Shown here in pieces: positions 31,034-41,100 of a stretch of 48,837 bases of DNA (the first letter of the stretch is position 1; the number at the start of each line of letters is the position of its first letter). Source of the DNA: a virus; IMG/VR virus record IMGVR_UViG_3300030099_002099, positions 1-48,837 of that record. The stretch is one strand, 5' to 3'. The notes under the pieces were generated by a model. That model worked only from the letters and a program-made list of their open reading frames with translations, had not been told where the DNA came from and did no database searches. A program made the position numbers and the translations under genes.

Positions 31034-33460
31034 TTATCTTGGTTCAAATGCATTCATGCCGAACCCACCACCCATTATATCATTACCTGAAGATTCAAAG
31101 TTTTTAGGTGGTTTTTTATTATTTCTTTGATCTATTAATTCAGATTGTTGACTCGCTTGGATTTTAGTTCTTTCGTCCTTGCGGTTTTCTTTATTATCTT
31201 CACTAGCTTTAGCAGTATTAGCTTTCATTTGCTCTATCTGCATGTTAAGTTGAAACTCGTGATTCATTAACTCTTTTTTAAGTTGAGCTTCTTTCATCAT
31301 TTTTTCAGTTTCTAGCTGTGACTTAGTTTGCTCAAGTTGCATTTGGTTTTGAGTTATAACTTGATTTTTTTGTGCTTCAGCTTGCGCGGCTACTTGTTGA
31401 GCTTGAGCATTAGCTTGAGCTTGCTGTTGTATATTTTGCTGTTGAAGCATTGCATCTTCTTCAGCTTTTTTCTTACGTTTTAGTTTTAACAACTGATTAG
31501 CAAGTTTAACATTTTTTATTTCTCTAATGTCAATAGCATCTTCTAAGTTTATACCTTGTTTTTGTAAAGCTTGCTGAATATTATTTTCAAGCATAGCTTT
31601 TTCTTCTTCATCAGGTGTTAATTCAATAAATATACCAAAGTCATATAAATGTAAATCAGCCATTTCTTTTAAAGTAGCAACATTATGTCTACCTAGCTTT
31701 TGTATAAAAGCATCTTTTGTAGGTGAATATTCTATAATATCAGATATTCTAAGAGATAAACACTCTGCTAGCTCTGTAGTTAAAAACAAACCTGCTTGAA
31801 GTATATGTCTGGTTGCTGTGTTGCTATTAGCGGCCGCTAATTTTTGTACACCAACTAAAGTCTTTGCATCAGGCATACTACCATCACGTGCCTCGTTTAA
31901 CCCGGTCACATCTCTGATCATTTGTAGGTAATAGTTATATGTTTGTATCAATGATGCTAGTTTAGCGCCACCAGCGCCACTTTGTATTTCTTGTATTGGC
32001 ACTTTACCTGGGTTCATATCACCATCAGATGTAAATGATCTACCTATAATACTACCAGTTTGAAAAAACATATTTAATGCTTCTTGTGGATTATAGTTTG
32101 TGCCATTACCTAAATCAACTTCAGCTAAACCATCAGCATCTAAATAAACACCATCTGGTACCATACGAGACATTACTTGTTGTATTTTTAAATGAGTTAA
32201 CTGTATCATATCAGCAAACGTAGTTATTCTACCAACTAATGATTCAATTTTACCTTTATACATTCTTGGAGCTACTATACTATAATTCATTTTAACTTTA
32301 GTATAATCACTTTTAGGTCTCATCATGTTATTAGCCAACTGCCATCTAAGCATTTGTTTAGTACCTAAAACCATCGCGCCTTCAAACAAAACTTCTATTT
32401 GTTTAGATAATTTACCAAATCTTTCCTCAAGTAATTCTGTGGGTGGATTAAACTGATCATCTTTAACTATAATCTTATCACCACCTGTTGCTGTTTCTTT
32501 TGTTTTGTAAACCTCGTTCATATAAGTTTTATAATTAAAATATAAAACTTGTATTTGGTTTTTATCTTGATTAACTGATTCAGCTAAACTTCTATTATAA
32601 AAACCTGTAGTTTGATGACCTTGGTTGTGTAATTTTTTTAATTCTTGTTCTGTTAAATGAGGAAACTCTTTAACTATTTCGTTTATAGGTATTGTTTTAA
32701 TTTCACCAAAATAATATATGTCTTCAAAATATGGATCTTCAGTGTATGAATACACAACGTTAGCTGGATCTACATATTCTACTTTAACACCTTCAGCTTT
32801 ATTAAAAGAGTTTTTAACACAACCTATACCTAAAACACATAAATCATAATTTACTTTTTTACGTATTAACTCATATCTATTTCCATCTAATAACACGTTT
32901 ATAGCTTGTTCTTCTGCTATTTCAACAGCTTGTTTATAATTAAGCTGCATGTGTAGTTGTAACTCTTCTTCATTATCTGGAAGAGGATTAACATTGCTAG
33001 ACTGTAAGTTTACACCAAAAGCTTCAGCAGCAAACTCATTTAATTCTTGAGATCTCATGTCTGCTAATATGTTTTCCATATACTTAGTTCTTTTATCAAC
33101 TCCGTATGGATCTTGTGTGTATGCTTTAATATCAAATGTTCTTTCTGATATACCGTTTACAACTATATCTACAAACTTAGGTATAATTGGCACTGGTTTC
33201 CAGTCTAAATTAAGATAAGATAAATCACCGTTTATAGATAATTCATCTTTATATTTTTGAATAGCTTGTTCTCCTCTTGCATAAAGTCTAAGTTTATGAA
33301 AATTATTTTGATTACTAGCAAATCTATTTGTACCAGAGTCTCTTTTAAACCACTCACTTTCAATAGCTTTACCTATTTTTAAACCGTAATCTAAAGATAA
33401 TTTCTCATTGTCACTAACCACTTGACTAGGAAAATAATTGCTCATGTAAGACTCAGCCAT
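31034..33460 (-). CDS. Portal protein
   Basis: An 808-residue protein between large terminase and scaffold. The first 600 residues show portal-like traits: YARGEQAIQKYKDELSING, PIIPKFVDIVVNGISERTFD, GIGCVKNSFNKAEGVKVEYV, and MIRDVTGLNEARDGSMPDAK, the last a segment I recognise from portals of Bacteroidetes podoviruses. The final 150 residues are a Gln-rich coiled-coil barrel-like tail (QQQNIQQQAQANAQAQQVAA). The portal ring is the DNA entry pore in the capsid and docks the terminase. Its start is one base past the terminase stop (coupled genes). Confidence 0.85.
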   Translation of the reverse strand: MAESYMSNYFPSQVVSDNEKLSLDYGLKIGKAIESEWFKRDSGTNRFASNQNNFHKLRLYARGEQAIQKYKDELSINGDLSYLNLDWKPVPIIPKFVDIVVNGISERTFDIKAYTQDPYGVDKRTKYMENILADMRSQELNEFAAEAFGVNLQSSNVNPLPDNEEELQLHMQLNYKQAVEIAEEQAINVLLDGNRYELIRKKVNYDLCVLGIGCVKNSFNKAEGVKVEYVDPANVVYSYTEDPYFEDIYYFGEIKTIPINEIVKEFPHLTEQELKKLHNQGHQTTGFYNRSLAESVNQDKNQIQVLYFNYKTYMNEVYKTKETATGGDKIIVKDDQFNPPTELLEERFGKLSKQIEVLFEGAMVLGTKQMLRWQLANNMMRPKSDYTKVKMNYSIVAPRMYKGKIESLVGRITTFADMIQLTHLKIQQVMSRMVPDGVYLDADGLAEVDLGNGTNYNPQEALNMFFQTGSIIGRSFTSDGDMNPGKVPIQEIQSGAGGAKLASLIQTYNYYLQMIRDVTGLNEARDGSMPDAKTLVGVQKLAAANSNTATRHILQAGLFLTTELAECLSLRISDIIEYSPTKDAFIQKLGRHNVATLKEMADLHLYDFGIFIELTPDEEEKAMLENNIQQALQKQGINLEDAIDIREIKNVKLANQLLKLKRKKKAEEDAMLQQQNIQQQAQANAQAQQVAAQAEAQKNQVITQNQMQLEQTKSQLETEKMMKEAQLKKELMNHEFQLNMQIEQMKANTAKASEDNKENRKDERTKIQASQQSELIDQRNNKKPPKNFESSGNDIMGGGFGMNAFEPR

Positions 33461-33461
33461 A

Positions 33462-35672
33462 TTATTGTTTTATTAATTTTGAATGATAACCTCTATTTTT
33501 ATATCTAGCTATCTTTAAGTTTATTTTTTCTTTTTCAACATTTGCTCTAGGTGAGTACAAATGTCTATTGCAAGCCATAATAGCTAAACCACTGCTAATA
33601 GTTGCATCGTATTTTGTTCTTCTTGTTATGTCAAACCCAGCCCAATCGTTTAATGTATTATTAAAAACCATGTTTCCATATTCACCATCAGCTTTTAAAC
33701 CCACGTGATCATTAATATACATTTCAATCGCAGCGGCATGAGCTTGTTTAATATCTTCACTAGAGTTTGGCATACCACCAACTTCTTTTTCAGCAACAGA
33801 TAATTTGTTCCATATTTTATCAGGTCTATTCATAGAGTAACCTCTATAACCACGTCTTTTCAAATAATACAATAGACGAGGTTTATTATTTTCTGCAAGT
33901 AATGGCATCCCATAAAAAACTAAAGCCATTAAAACATCTTCAAAAAACATCTCTGCGGTTGCTGGTCTAGCTATATATTCTAAAAAAAAGTGACTAGCAG
34001 GTGAATCTTCCATGCTAAACTTAGTTAAACCATGTAAAGCACCTTTAGACCCCTTGCCATCAACAGTTCCTGATATATCATAACTATCACAACCAAACGC
34101 GCCCATATGTTCATTGCCAGGATATTTTAAACCGTTTTTTACAACCTGTTTGTTTTGTAAGTGAAGAGGTGGAACCCATGATATATTAAATCTACCTTGT
34201 TGGTTTGGTAAAAATCTAACAGTAGTATCTTTAATACCACCTGCCCATTGAAAATTACCTTTATTAAAATCTACACCCTCTTCATTAATATCTATTTGCT
34301 CGTATATCTTAACTAAATTAAATATACTATTTTTAGTTTCATCTCTGAAAGCATGTTCTTCAGTTCTTGGAAACTGTCTATAAAATTCATTTAAAGCATC
34401 TTGATCATTTTTTAAACCATCTGCTTCATTTTGCCAGTGATCAATAACACCTGTGTCTATGTAATCACCATAGGGACCTTTAACTTCTTTTTCTGGCGTT
34501 TGGAATACAGGTAGTCCATTAGAATCAATGAATCCCTCGTAGTTCCATTCCATAGGTATGAACAAACTATATAATCCCGAGCTAGTCTGTCCATTGCGGT
34601 TTCTTTTTGTAACGTCTGAGTCATAATATAGTTTTTTAAATTCAGCACCACCTTTATCTAAAGCATTACTTGTTGAACCCATCATACATTTACCAATAAT
34701 TCTACTACCTAACCTTAATGTTGTTTTAGTTACACGCCAGTTATTTAATATATTGTTAGGTCTTTCCCATTTACCACTTTCATCGTGCACTAACAGTTTT
34801 AATTTTTCACCGTCATAACTGTTGTCACCTGTATTTTTCCAGTCTATAGTTGTATCTAATCCTTCAAGCTCTTCTGGTTTGTTTTCTGTAGAAGTTATAT
34901 TTCTTCTTGTTAGTTTACTAGCGGGCACTCTATACGCTAACTCTGTTTTAGGTCGATCCATACCGTCTTGTATCGGTTTAAAGAAAAACGGATAATTAAC
35001 TGATATTGGAACAACTTTATCTGTAAACATTTTTTTAGCATCAGGACCAGACTTAGATAGTATACCAAATCTAGCATCACTGGATATTGTAGCCATGTTT
35101 ACTGTTTCGCCAGAGGCCATAAAAGAAAAACCAGATCGTCTATTTTTAAGATAACACATGCCATAACATCTATTATCAGCCTTGCAAGCTTCCCAAAATA
35201 TATAAAACAACCTATTAGCTTCTCTAAAATCAGGATGCCCTACATCAATTTTAGACCATTGAAGATACATATAATGTGTACCAGTAACGTAAGTAGGTAT
35301 ACCATTATTGTAAAACCAGAAACCATTTTCTCTTTTCGTAAACTCATCTTCTATATAGCCTATGTACTTATTTTTAAAATCTTGAGGATATTCGCGCCAA
35401 TCAAATATTGTTTTTATCCTGTTTAATTCTTTAGGGTATGGTGTTACTTGCCACGTGTTATTGTCAAACTTATGTATTTTTTTAGGTGTTTTTGGCAAAG
35501 CTATTTTTAAACCTTGTATGCTATACACATCGCCAATTGTACCATTTTTACTTATAACAATAACGTCATTTTCTTTATTATAACCGTATTCCCAAGACTT
35601 TTTTTTATTAAGTCTTTTTATAGTGTTTAATTTTATAGGTTCTACAACCTTATAAAGAGTTTGATTATACAT
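33462..35672 (-). CDS. Terminase large subunit (packaging ATPase and nuclease)
   Basis: A 736-residue protein. The ATPase half has a divergent Walker A (KNRRSGFS, residues 176-183), Walker B LLVHDE (293-298) and a coupling motif MGSTSNALDKGG (331-342). The C-terminal RNase H-like nuclease shows Asp ligands D529 (GCDSYD) and D689 (TKYDATISSGLA), with E594 as a possible third. It drives DNA into the procapsid and cuts concatemers. The N-terminal extension of about 90 residues is longer than in T7-type terminases, in line with the large terminases of Bacteroidetes podoviruses. It shares one base with the small-terminase-like gene upstream and is followed by the portal. Confidence 0.9.
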   Translation of the reverse strand: MYNQTLYKVVEPIKLNTIKRLNKKKSWEYGYNKENDVIVISKNGTIGDVYSIQGLKIALPKTPKKIHKFDNNTWQVTPYPKELNRIKTIFDWREYPQDFKNKYIGYIEDEFTKRENGFWFYNNGIPTYVTGTHYMYLQWSKIDVGHPDFREANRLFYIFWEACKADNRCYGMCYLKNRRSGFSFMASGETVNMATISSDARFGILSKSGPDAKKMFTDKVVPISVNYPFFFKPIQDGMDRPKTELAYRVPASKLTRRNITSTENKPEELEGLDTTIDWKNTGDNSYDGEKLKLLVHDESGKWERPNNILNNWRVTKTTLRLGSRIIGKCMMGSTSNALDKGGAEFKKLYYDSDVTKRNRNGQTSSGLYSLFIPMEWNYEGFIDSNGLPVFQTPEKEVKGPYGDYIDTGVIDHWQNEADGLKNDQDALNEFYRQFPRTEEHAFRDETKNSIFNLVKIYEQIDINEEGVDFNKGNFQWAGGIKDTTVRFLPNQQGRFNISWVPPLHLQNKQVVKNGLKYPGNEHMGAFGCDSYDISGTVDGKGSKGALHGLTKFSMEDSPASHFFLEYIARPATAEMFFEDVLMALVFYGMPLLAENNKPRLLYYLKRRGYRGYSMNRPDKIWNKLSVAEKEVGGMPNSSEDIKQAHAAAIEMYINDHVGLKADGEYGNMVFNNTLNDWAGFDITRRTKYDATISSGLAIMACNRHLYSPRANVEKEKINLKIARYKNRGYHSKLIKQ

Positions 35673-35947
35673 TACTTAGATCTTCTTTCAGCAAAACCTG
35701 TAAAGCTTTGTTTTTTATGTTCTTCAACAGGTTTACCATCTATCATACTCTGCTCCATCTCTATTCTAGTTAATATTTCAAAAGCATCGAATATAGCTAG
35801 TTTTTTAGTTGCAGCAGCATTTTTTAATCTATCAGCAGAAACATCATCATCACTATCAACTATCTTTTCTTTAGCAACTTTAATTAACTCGTCTACAGCT
35901 TTATATCCAGCTTGGATTATATTCTTTTTCTTCTCCTTGATATTCAT
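35672..35947 (-). CDS. Terminase small-subunit-like protein
   Basis: A 91-residue, highly charged helical protein starting MNIKEKKKNIIQAGYKAVDE, with DVSADRLKNAAATKKLAIFD, DAFEILTRIE, and a polar tail (VEEHKKQSFTGFAERRSK). It overlaps the terminase large-subunit ATG by one base and the upstream gene by 47 bases. A small helical protein directly before the large terminase is the usual site of the DNA-recognition small subunit, and the SADRLKNAAAxKKLAIFDAFEIL pattern is one I have seen there in related phages. DNA binding is not visible from a motif, so the role rests on position. Confidence 0.62.
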   Translation of the reverse strand: MNIKEKKKNIIQAGYKAVDELIKVAKEKIVDSDDDVSADRLKNAAATKKLAIFDAFEILTRIEMEQSMIDGKPVEEHKKQSFTGFAERRSK

Positions 35948-36497
35948 ATTTAATTGTAATTGCTTTTGTTAATACTCTATATAGTCGCTCATCATCTATT
36001 ATAAACTCATACTCGCTACCTGGTGTAAAACCAATTAAATCACCTGTGTTAAGGTTTTTTAATTCTTCGCTTTTATTAGAATATTTTAAAACACCTACAT
36101 AAGGAGTTTCTTTTTCTAAACTAAAAATATTATTTGAGTGTATTGGTTTTACAAAACAATAGTTATCTATAGACTTCCACTTACCATTTTGTTTATATAA
36201 ATATAATTGATCTTTTTGAACAAAATATTGATCTTCTTTGTAATAACTCTTGCTGTTTTGTTCAACACCTCTAACATCTTTCCACCTTCTAAAAACATTG
36301 TGATGAACTATAACCTCATCTCCAACCTTTATATTTGTGCTAAAAGCTTTTGGTGTAGATAACACAATAGCGTTTCTATTTACATTTTGATGTGTAAAAT
36401 TCTCAGTATTAGTAATAAGACTTTTGTTGCCAATTTTTTTAACGTTGTTGTATCTTGAGTTTACTGGTTTTACTAAAAAACAATAAAGACTTTTCAT
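35901..36497 (-). CDS. GroES-like (co-chaperonin-type) domain protein, uncertain
   Basis: A 198-residue protein. The segment at residues 44-71, with KVGDEVIVHHNVFRRW, and a preceding VLSTPKAFSTNI resemble the beta-turn core of phage GroES-like proteins. The C-terminal third is beta-rich too (GDLIGFTPGSEYEFIIDDER). Phage co-chaperonins help fold the capsid protein with host GroEL; a place just before terminase and capsid genes fits. However, I cannot see the full mobile-loop pattern of GroES, so this may be a general beta-domain protein. It starts at the stop of the 72-aa gene (one-base overlap) and overlaps the small-terminase gene by 47 bases. Confidence 0.4.
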   Translation of the reverse strand: MKSLYCFLVKPVNSRYNNVKKIGNKSLITNTENFTHQNVNRNAIVLSTPKAFSTNIKVGDEVIVHHNVFRRWKDVRGVEQNSKSYYKEDQYFVQKDQLYLYKQNGKWKSIDNYCFVKPIHSNNIFSLEKETPYVGVLKYSNKSEELKNLNTGDLIGFTPGSEYEFIIDDERLYRVLTKAITIKYEYQGEEKEYNPSWI

Positions 36498-36715
36498 TAA
36501 TATTCTAAATTGTACTCAACTGCTATAGCCATGTTTTTATTAAAATCTTTCCAAGGTATAACCTCTTCATTTTTCTTTATAAAAACACTATATTTATCGT
36601 CTTCTTCAATAATACAATCTATAGTATGACCTCCGTAAACCTCTTGGCCTACGGAGTAGTGCATAGCTTCATTTTTATAGTCCTTACCTATACTAATTTT
36701 TCTTATTAGCTTCAT
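36497..36715 (-). CDS. Small protein of unknown function (72 aa)
   Basis: I start at ATG 36715 because an in-frame upstream start at 36745 lies inside the preceding coding region with no leader. The protein has the look of a small beta-fold: MKLIRKISIGKDYKNEAMHY, VGQEVYGGHTIDCIIEEDD, YSVFIKKNEEVIPW and a C-terminal AIAVEYNLEY. It shares one base with the next gene and overlaps the coiled-coil gene upstream by 23 bases. No motif that I can name. Being in a tight run before the packaging genes, it is probably an accessory to DNA packaging or head assembly. Confidence 0.5.
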   Translation of the reverse strand: MKLIRKISIGKDYKNEAMHYSVGQEVYGGHTIDCIIEEDDKYSVFIKKNEEVIPWKDFNKNMAIAVEYNLEY

Positions 36716-36983
36716 CTTTTTCAGGCATTTCAGATATAGTACCATCGTTTAAATTAACAGATACTTTACCATATTTTTCTTCAAGTTCTTTTTGAATTGC
36801 TTGTAAATCCATTTGCAAACCTTTTAAAGTTTCTAAAGCTACATTTTTTTGTACTTCTAAACCACCAACTTGCATTTGAGCTTGATTAATACTGCTTACC
36901 TTGTCTTGTACTGATTTTAACTCTTCATCAGTAATCTTTTTTACATCTTGAGCGATGTCTTCTACTTTTACGTCTTTTTCCAT
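36693..36983 (-). CDS. Coiled-coil protein of unknown function (96 aa)
   Basis: A 96-residue, highly charged protein: MEKDVKVEDIAQDVKKITDE, then LKSVQDKVSSINQAQMQVG, LEVQKNVALETLKGLQMDLQ and AIQKELEEKYGKVSVNLNDG. Long helices with heptad-like hydrophobic spacing suggest a coiled coil, with a short beta-like end (KVSVNLNDGTI) and a polar tail. It is 27 bases after the 123-aa gene. Small coiled-coil proteins are common in phage packaging modules as assembly adaptors, but nothing here identifies a partner. Confidence 0.5.
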   Translation of the reverse strand: MEKDVKVEDIAQDVKKITDEELKSVQDKVSSINQAQMQVGGLEVQKNVALETLKGLQMDLQAIQKELEEKYGKVSVNLNDGTISEMPEKDEANKKN

Positions 36984-37010
36984 TTTATTAAATTTAATTT
37001 TATCTTGCTA

Positions 37011-37382
37011 TTAAGCGTCAGCAAGATCTTTACACGCGTCTGTTGTTTTTAAATGTGCATAAGCTTGAGCTACCTCATTTTTAGCTGATGCTGTATGTTT
37101 AGGTGTATAAGTACCATACACTGATGCTATTACTTGCTCTGGTTCAGTATTTCTAGTATTTTTGTCCTTGTATACGTTAGCTGTGTAACTGCCTATTATT
37201 TCTTTAGTTACATTACTTTCATATACAGCTTCATCTTTTACAGTACCATCTTCATTATATGTAGCTTCACTTTTTAATGAATTTACTATTGGATAGTTTA
37301 CTGAGCAATTAGTGTTTTGTATAACGATATAAGCATCGTTAATTTCTACACCTTTCCATATATATTTTCCTTCTAGTGCCAT
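37011..37382 (-). CDS. Conserved small phage protein of unknown function (123 aa)
   Basis: A 123-residue soluble protein beginning MALEGKYIWKGVEINDAYIV and ending CKDLADA. The first part is beta-rich (DAYIVIQNTNCSVNYPIVNS) and the middle is acidic and Tyr-rich (TKEIIGSYTANVYKDKNTRN). The opening GKYIWKGVEINDAYI is a pattern I have seen in small proteins near tail-fibre genes of marine phages. It lies 58 bases after the BACON-like gene and before the coiled-coil gene. Two cysteines (C27, C117) are far apart in sequence. A tail or fibre accessory role is inferred from position. Confidence 0.5.
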   Translation of the reverse strand: MALEGKYIWKGVEINDAYIVIQNTNCSVNYPIVNSLKSEATYNEDGTVKDEAVYESNVTKEIIGSYTANVYKDKNTRNTEPEQVIASVYGTYTPKHTASAKNEVAQAYAHLKTTDACKDLADA

Positions 37383-37440
37383 TTTAAATTATTTAGTTAT
37401 TTCTATGTTTATATTATTACGCTATTTTCACGGTTTTTAC

Positions 37441-38118
37441 CTATGGTCTACCACCACCACCTGGAGGAGGAGGACCACCACCACCTGGTCCACCACCACT
37501 ACCTGCCTGTTGTGTAATGTTTATAGTTCTAGTAGTTGTTGAGTCAGAGCCTACAGTAGGATAATGTGTACCACTACTAGTTCCAACGGAATAAGTTATT
37601 ACTATGGTTGTTGATCTAGTGCTAGAGGTAGAATTAGCAGACACATTAAAAACTATACTACCATTACCTAAAAAAGATTGATTAGCGCCACTAGTTATAG
37701 TAACAAAACTAGCTGGCATACCTGATGGTTGTATTGCCCAGTTACTATATTTAGCATGAGTAACTGTTATTGTATTACCTGTGTTACCTGAATTACTTAT
37801 ATTTAAAAAGTTACCAGGTGAAGCATTAACAGAGTTAGTATCATCATATTGATAAAACTCAGTCATACGCTGTGGGTTACTTGTATCTGGTTTATTAGCA
37901 TTTAAATTTGATAAATTAATAGTTCCGGCTTGAGTTCCATCAGCGAGCTCTTTTAATCTAAGTGGATATGTTCCAGCGTTAGCGGTATTCCATTGAGATA
38001 GTCCAATTCCATCATTAGCTAATGGTGCTCCAACTTTTTCTATAAAAATACCTCTATCCCAATTTGAAACTGAATTAATTCCATTAATATACAAAGTTCC
38101 TGAAGTTGGTAAAGCCAT
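37441..38118 (-). CDS. Tail protein with BACON-like domain and Gly/Pro-rich tail
   Basis: A 225-residue protein. N-terminus MALPTSGTLYINGINSVSNW followed by a beta domain (AGTINLSNLNANKPDTSNPQ). Residues about 100-205 resemble a BACON domain (a Bacteroidetes carbohydrate-associated Ig-like fold): NWAIQPSG...FVTITSGANQ, then a strand FNVSANSTSSTRSTTIVITY and the closing TRTINITQQAG. The last 20 residues are GPGGGGPPPPGGGG. It shares one base with the S74 fibre gene upstream. A role in binding mucus-like or envelope glycans is plausible from the family; the first crAss-like phage was linked to Bacteroides partly by such a domain. Confidence 0.6.
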   Translation of the reverse strand: MALPTSGTLYINGINSVSNWDRGIFIEKVGAPLANDGIGLSQWNTANAGTYPLRLKELADGTQAGTINLSNLNANKPDTSNPQRMTEFYQYDDTNSVNASPGNFLNISNSGNTGNTITVTHAKYSNWAIQPSGMPASFVTITSGANQSFLGNGSIVFNVSANSTSSTRSTTIVITYSVGTSSGTHYPTVGSDSTTTRTINITQQAGSGGGPGGGGPPPPGGGGRP

Positions 38119-41100
38119 TACTTAATTTGTTTTTTAAGTTCTTCTACTTCAGCAGTTAATTCTTTTACAGCTTCTATTAATACTCCTACTATGTTACCGT
38201 ATGATACTGAATAATGCCCATCTGATTCTCTTTTGTTAACAACCTCTGGTATTATATCTAATACTTCTTGAGCTATAACACCCATCATTCTCTTATCACT
38301 AGATCCTTCGTCTGTTCTTTTAAATGTAACACCTCTTAGTTTATTAACTTTTTCTAAAGCATCTGGTATTGTTTCAACATCTGTTTTAACTCTAGCATCT
38401 GAATAAGCAGCTACATCATGTGAAGCGTATATAGATATATTACTTACACTACCGTTTACATCTAGAGTGTAAGCAGGTGAGGCTTTTTTTATACCTATTC
38501 TACCTTGTTGATCAATTGTAAGTGTCTCTTGAGAACCGCCAGTTCCACCCATCCAAAATCTTAATTTATCTGAATCACACCTAAATGTGTGTAGACCTGT
38601 TGATGGGCTTTCAATTTGACTACCTTGTGAACCAGACGTGTAACCAAATCTAGCATTATAACTGCCAGTATTGTTAAAAGCAACTGTATTAGTAAAAGTT
38701 TTACTACCTGATATTGTTTGAGTAGTATTTGTGGTTACCATATTTGATGGAGCTGAGCCAGCTGGTAAATTTGTTAAATTACTACCATCACCAGTAAATG
38801 ATGTTGCTGTTACTGCTCCTGCAAAAGTTGCAGATTTGTCGTGATTTAAAGTTAAAGCTATACCTACACCACTTGTAAATTCTAAATTAGCTTGGTTACC
38901 AGTTGCTGTGTTTCTTATATAACTCCAATTATTATTACTACCAGATACGTTGTTTTTTATGGCTAAAGCATAACTTGGTAAGTTTAATGCAGCAGTTGCA
39001 CCACTTGTATATATTCCAGTTGGACCCATACCAACAATTCCGTTAAACTTAGAAGTACCATTTACTTGAAATTTAAAACCAGCGTCAACACTACCACCAA
39101 TACCAACACCAGCAGCATCACCACCGTGAGGTTGTAAATGAAGATCATAATACGTAGCTGTATTAGTTCTTCTTTGCATTATCTCACCTATACCAGAACC
39201 GTGAGTTGCAAACAAAGTACCATAAGCTACATCTTGATTAGAAAACAAAGCTGTTGTGTTTGTTGGATTTGATGCTGAAGTGTTTGGAGCAGTTGTTGCG
39301 CCACTTACGTGCAGCATTGTTCCTGTGTATGGGCTAAATGTATCAACTCCAACTTGACCGTCTGTTACAACAAAACCATTAAAAGTTGCACCGTTATTAC
39401 CATCTAATCTTAATGCTGTATTAAGAGCTGAACCATCGTATGTTTGAAAACTTAATGAATAGTTATTTACTAAACCTTCAACTATTCTAGCATCACCATT
39501 TGCCCAATCAACAAAACCACCAGAAGGCAAATTAAACCCATCAGTTCCTGTTAGTAAAAAGTTTGCAGCGGTTAAAGTTCCAGTAGTAGTAATGCTTGTC
39601 GCGGTAGCTGTTCCATCAATAGTCACATCACCATCAAAAGTAGATGTTCCACTAGAATTTACATTAAATATAGGTATACCTGATACATCTGATACTGAAA
39701 ATAAATCACCAGTTAAACTATTTGTAACTGAGAATAACTGACCTTCAGAACCTTGTATATCTAACACCGTTCCACCAGCACTAATTAAAGTTCCAGGGTC
39801 TAAAGTTAAATTACCAGATTGATTTAATCTCATTGCCTCAGAACCACCTGCATTAAATTTTATTCCATCAGCACTTGAGCCGTAGATTTTTGCATTACTA
39901 TTACCAAAATTAATACCTTTATTATCGTTGAATAAAGCAACGTTTGCAAAGTTTGCATTTTGGCTTGTATCAAGTGAAAGTGCTGTTCTTTCAACATTAC
40001 TTGAATCAGGTGTTTTAAATACTATATTTGAGTTTACATCACCACCTGATAGCTCAATACTTGTTTGAGCTGATGAGCCAGCTACAATAAAAGTTGTTGT
40101 TGCGTTTGCTGTGTGACCAACTGTTGTGTTGTAAGGATATGTTTTTCCTTGAAATCTTGGCGCTGAAACGTCACCTGTAATATCTGCGTTACCAGAGCTA
40201 GCGTTAAGTATCATTGCAGAAGTACCACTAGCGTTTTTATAAGCCAAACTATTTGTACCAGCCTCAAGATAATGATCACCTCCATGATCAAATGTTAATC
40301 TACTATTTAAAATTACATTACCTTGAAAATCTGCGTTACCAGAATCATCAAGTCTAAATTTTTCTTGGAAAGAAACAGTACCACCTGCACTAGCTGAAGC
40401 TGTAAAATAAAATCTTATCTTATCTCTGTCTAACTGTACTAATGATGTTTTACCAGCTTCAATAGCTGTACCCGCATCACTTGAATTATAAAAACAATTA
40501 TTTGCTAGGAAAAGTTGATCAGCTCTAGTAAACAAACTAGTTTGATCGTCCATTGCTAAAACACTTGTGACATTTGCATGATAAGTTTGTAAAGTGCCGT
40601 CGCCTAAAGCTACATTACCCGCAAAAACTCCATCACCCGTACCTCCATTAAGGTTAAAAGTTTTTGTACTACCACCAGTTGTTGAATATACACTAATAGC
40701 ATTATTTCCGCCAGAATCTATTCTTAATCCAAAATTACCATTACTATGTTTTCTAATATAAGCACCCCAATCGTTACCATCATTCATGATTTTTAATCCA
40801 GCATCATTATTTTGGCCATCACTACCAGTATAATTTATTAATATACTATCGGTCATTGATATGCCAACTGTTAAATTTAAGACTGCGTTTGTTAGATTCA
40901 TTCTTTCACCGCCAGCTACATAAAACTTAAGGTTACTGTCTGATTCTTCTTCTAGATAAGTATGACCACCAATGCCATCTAATAATAATTTTCTACCTTG
41001 TGGTATTGCAAAATCTGTTGATCCTAAAACAGCAACATCACTACCTATAAAAAACCTATCTGAGCCATTGGCATTAAAATATAAACTACCTGTTCCAGCA

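Noticed and set aside
34457-34651. A 64-codon same-strand frame inside the terminase gene
   Set aside because: It lies wholly inside a well-supported ATPase gene in another frame and shows no recognisable sequence.
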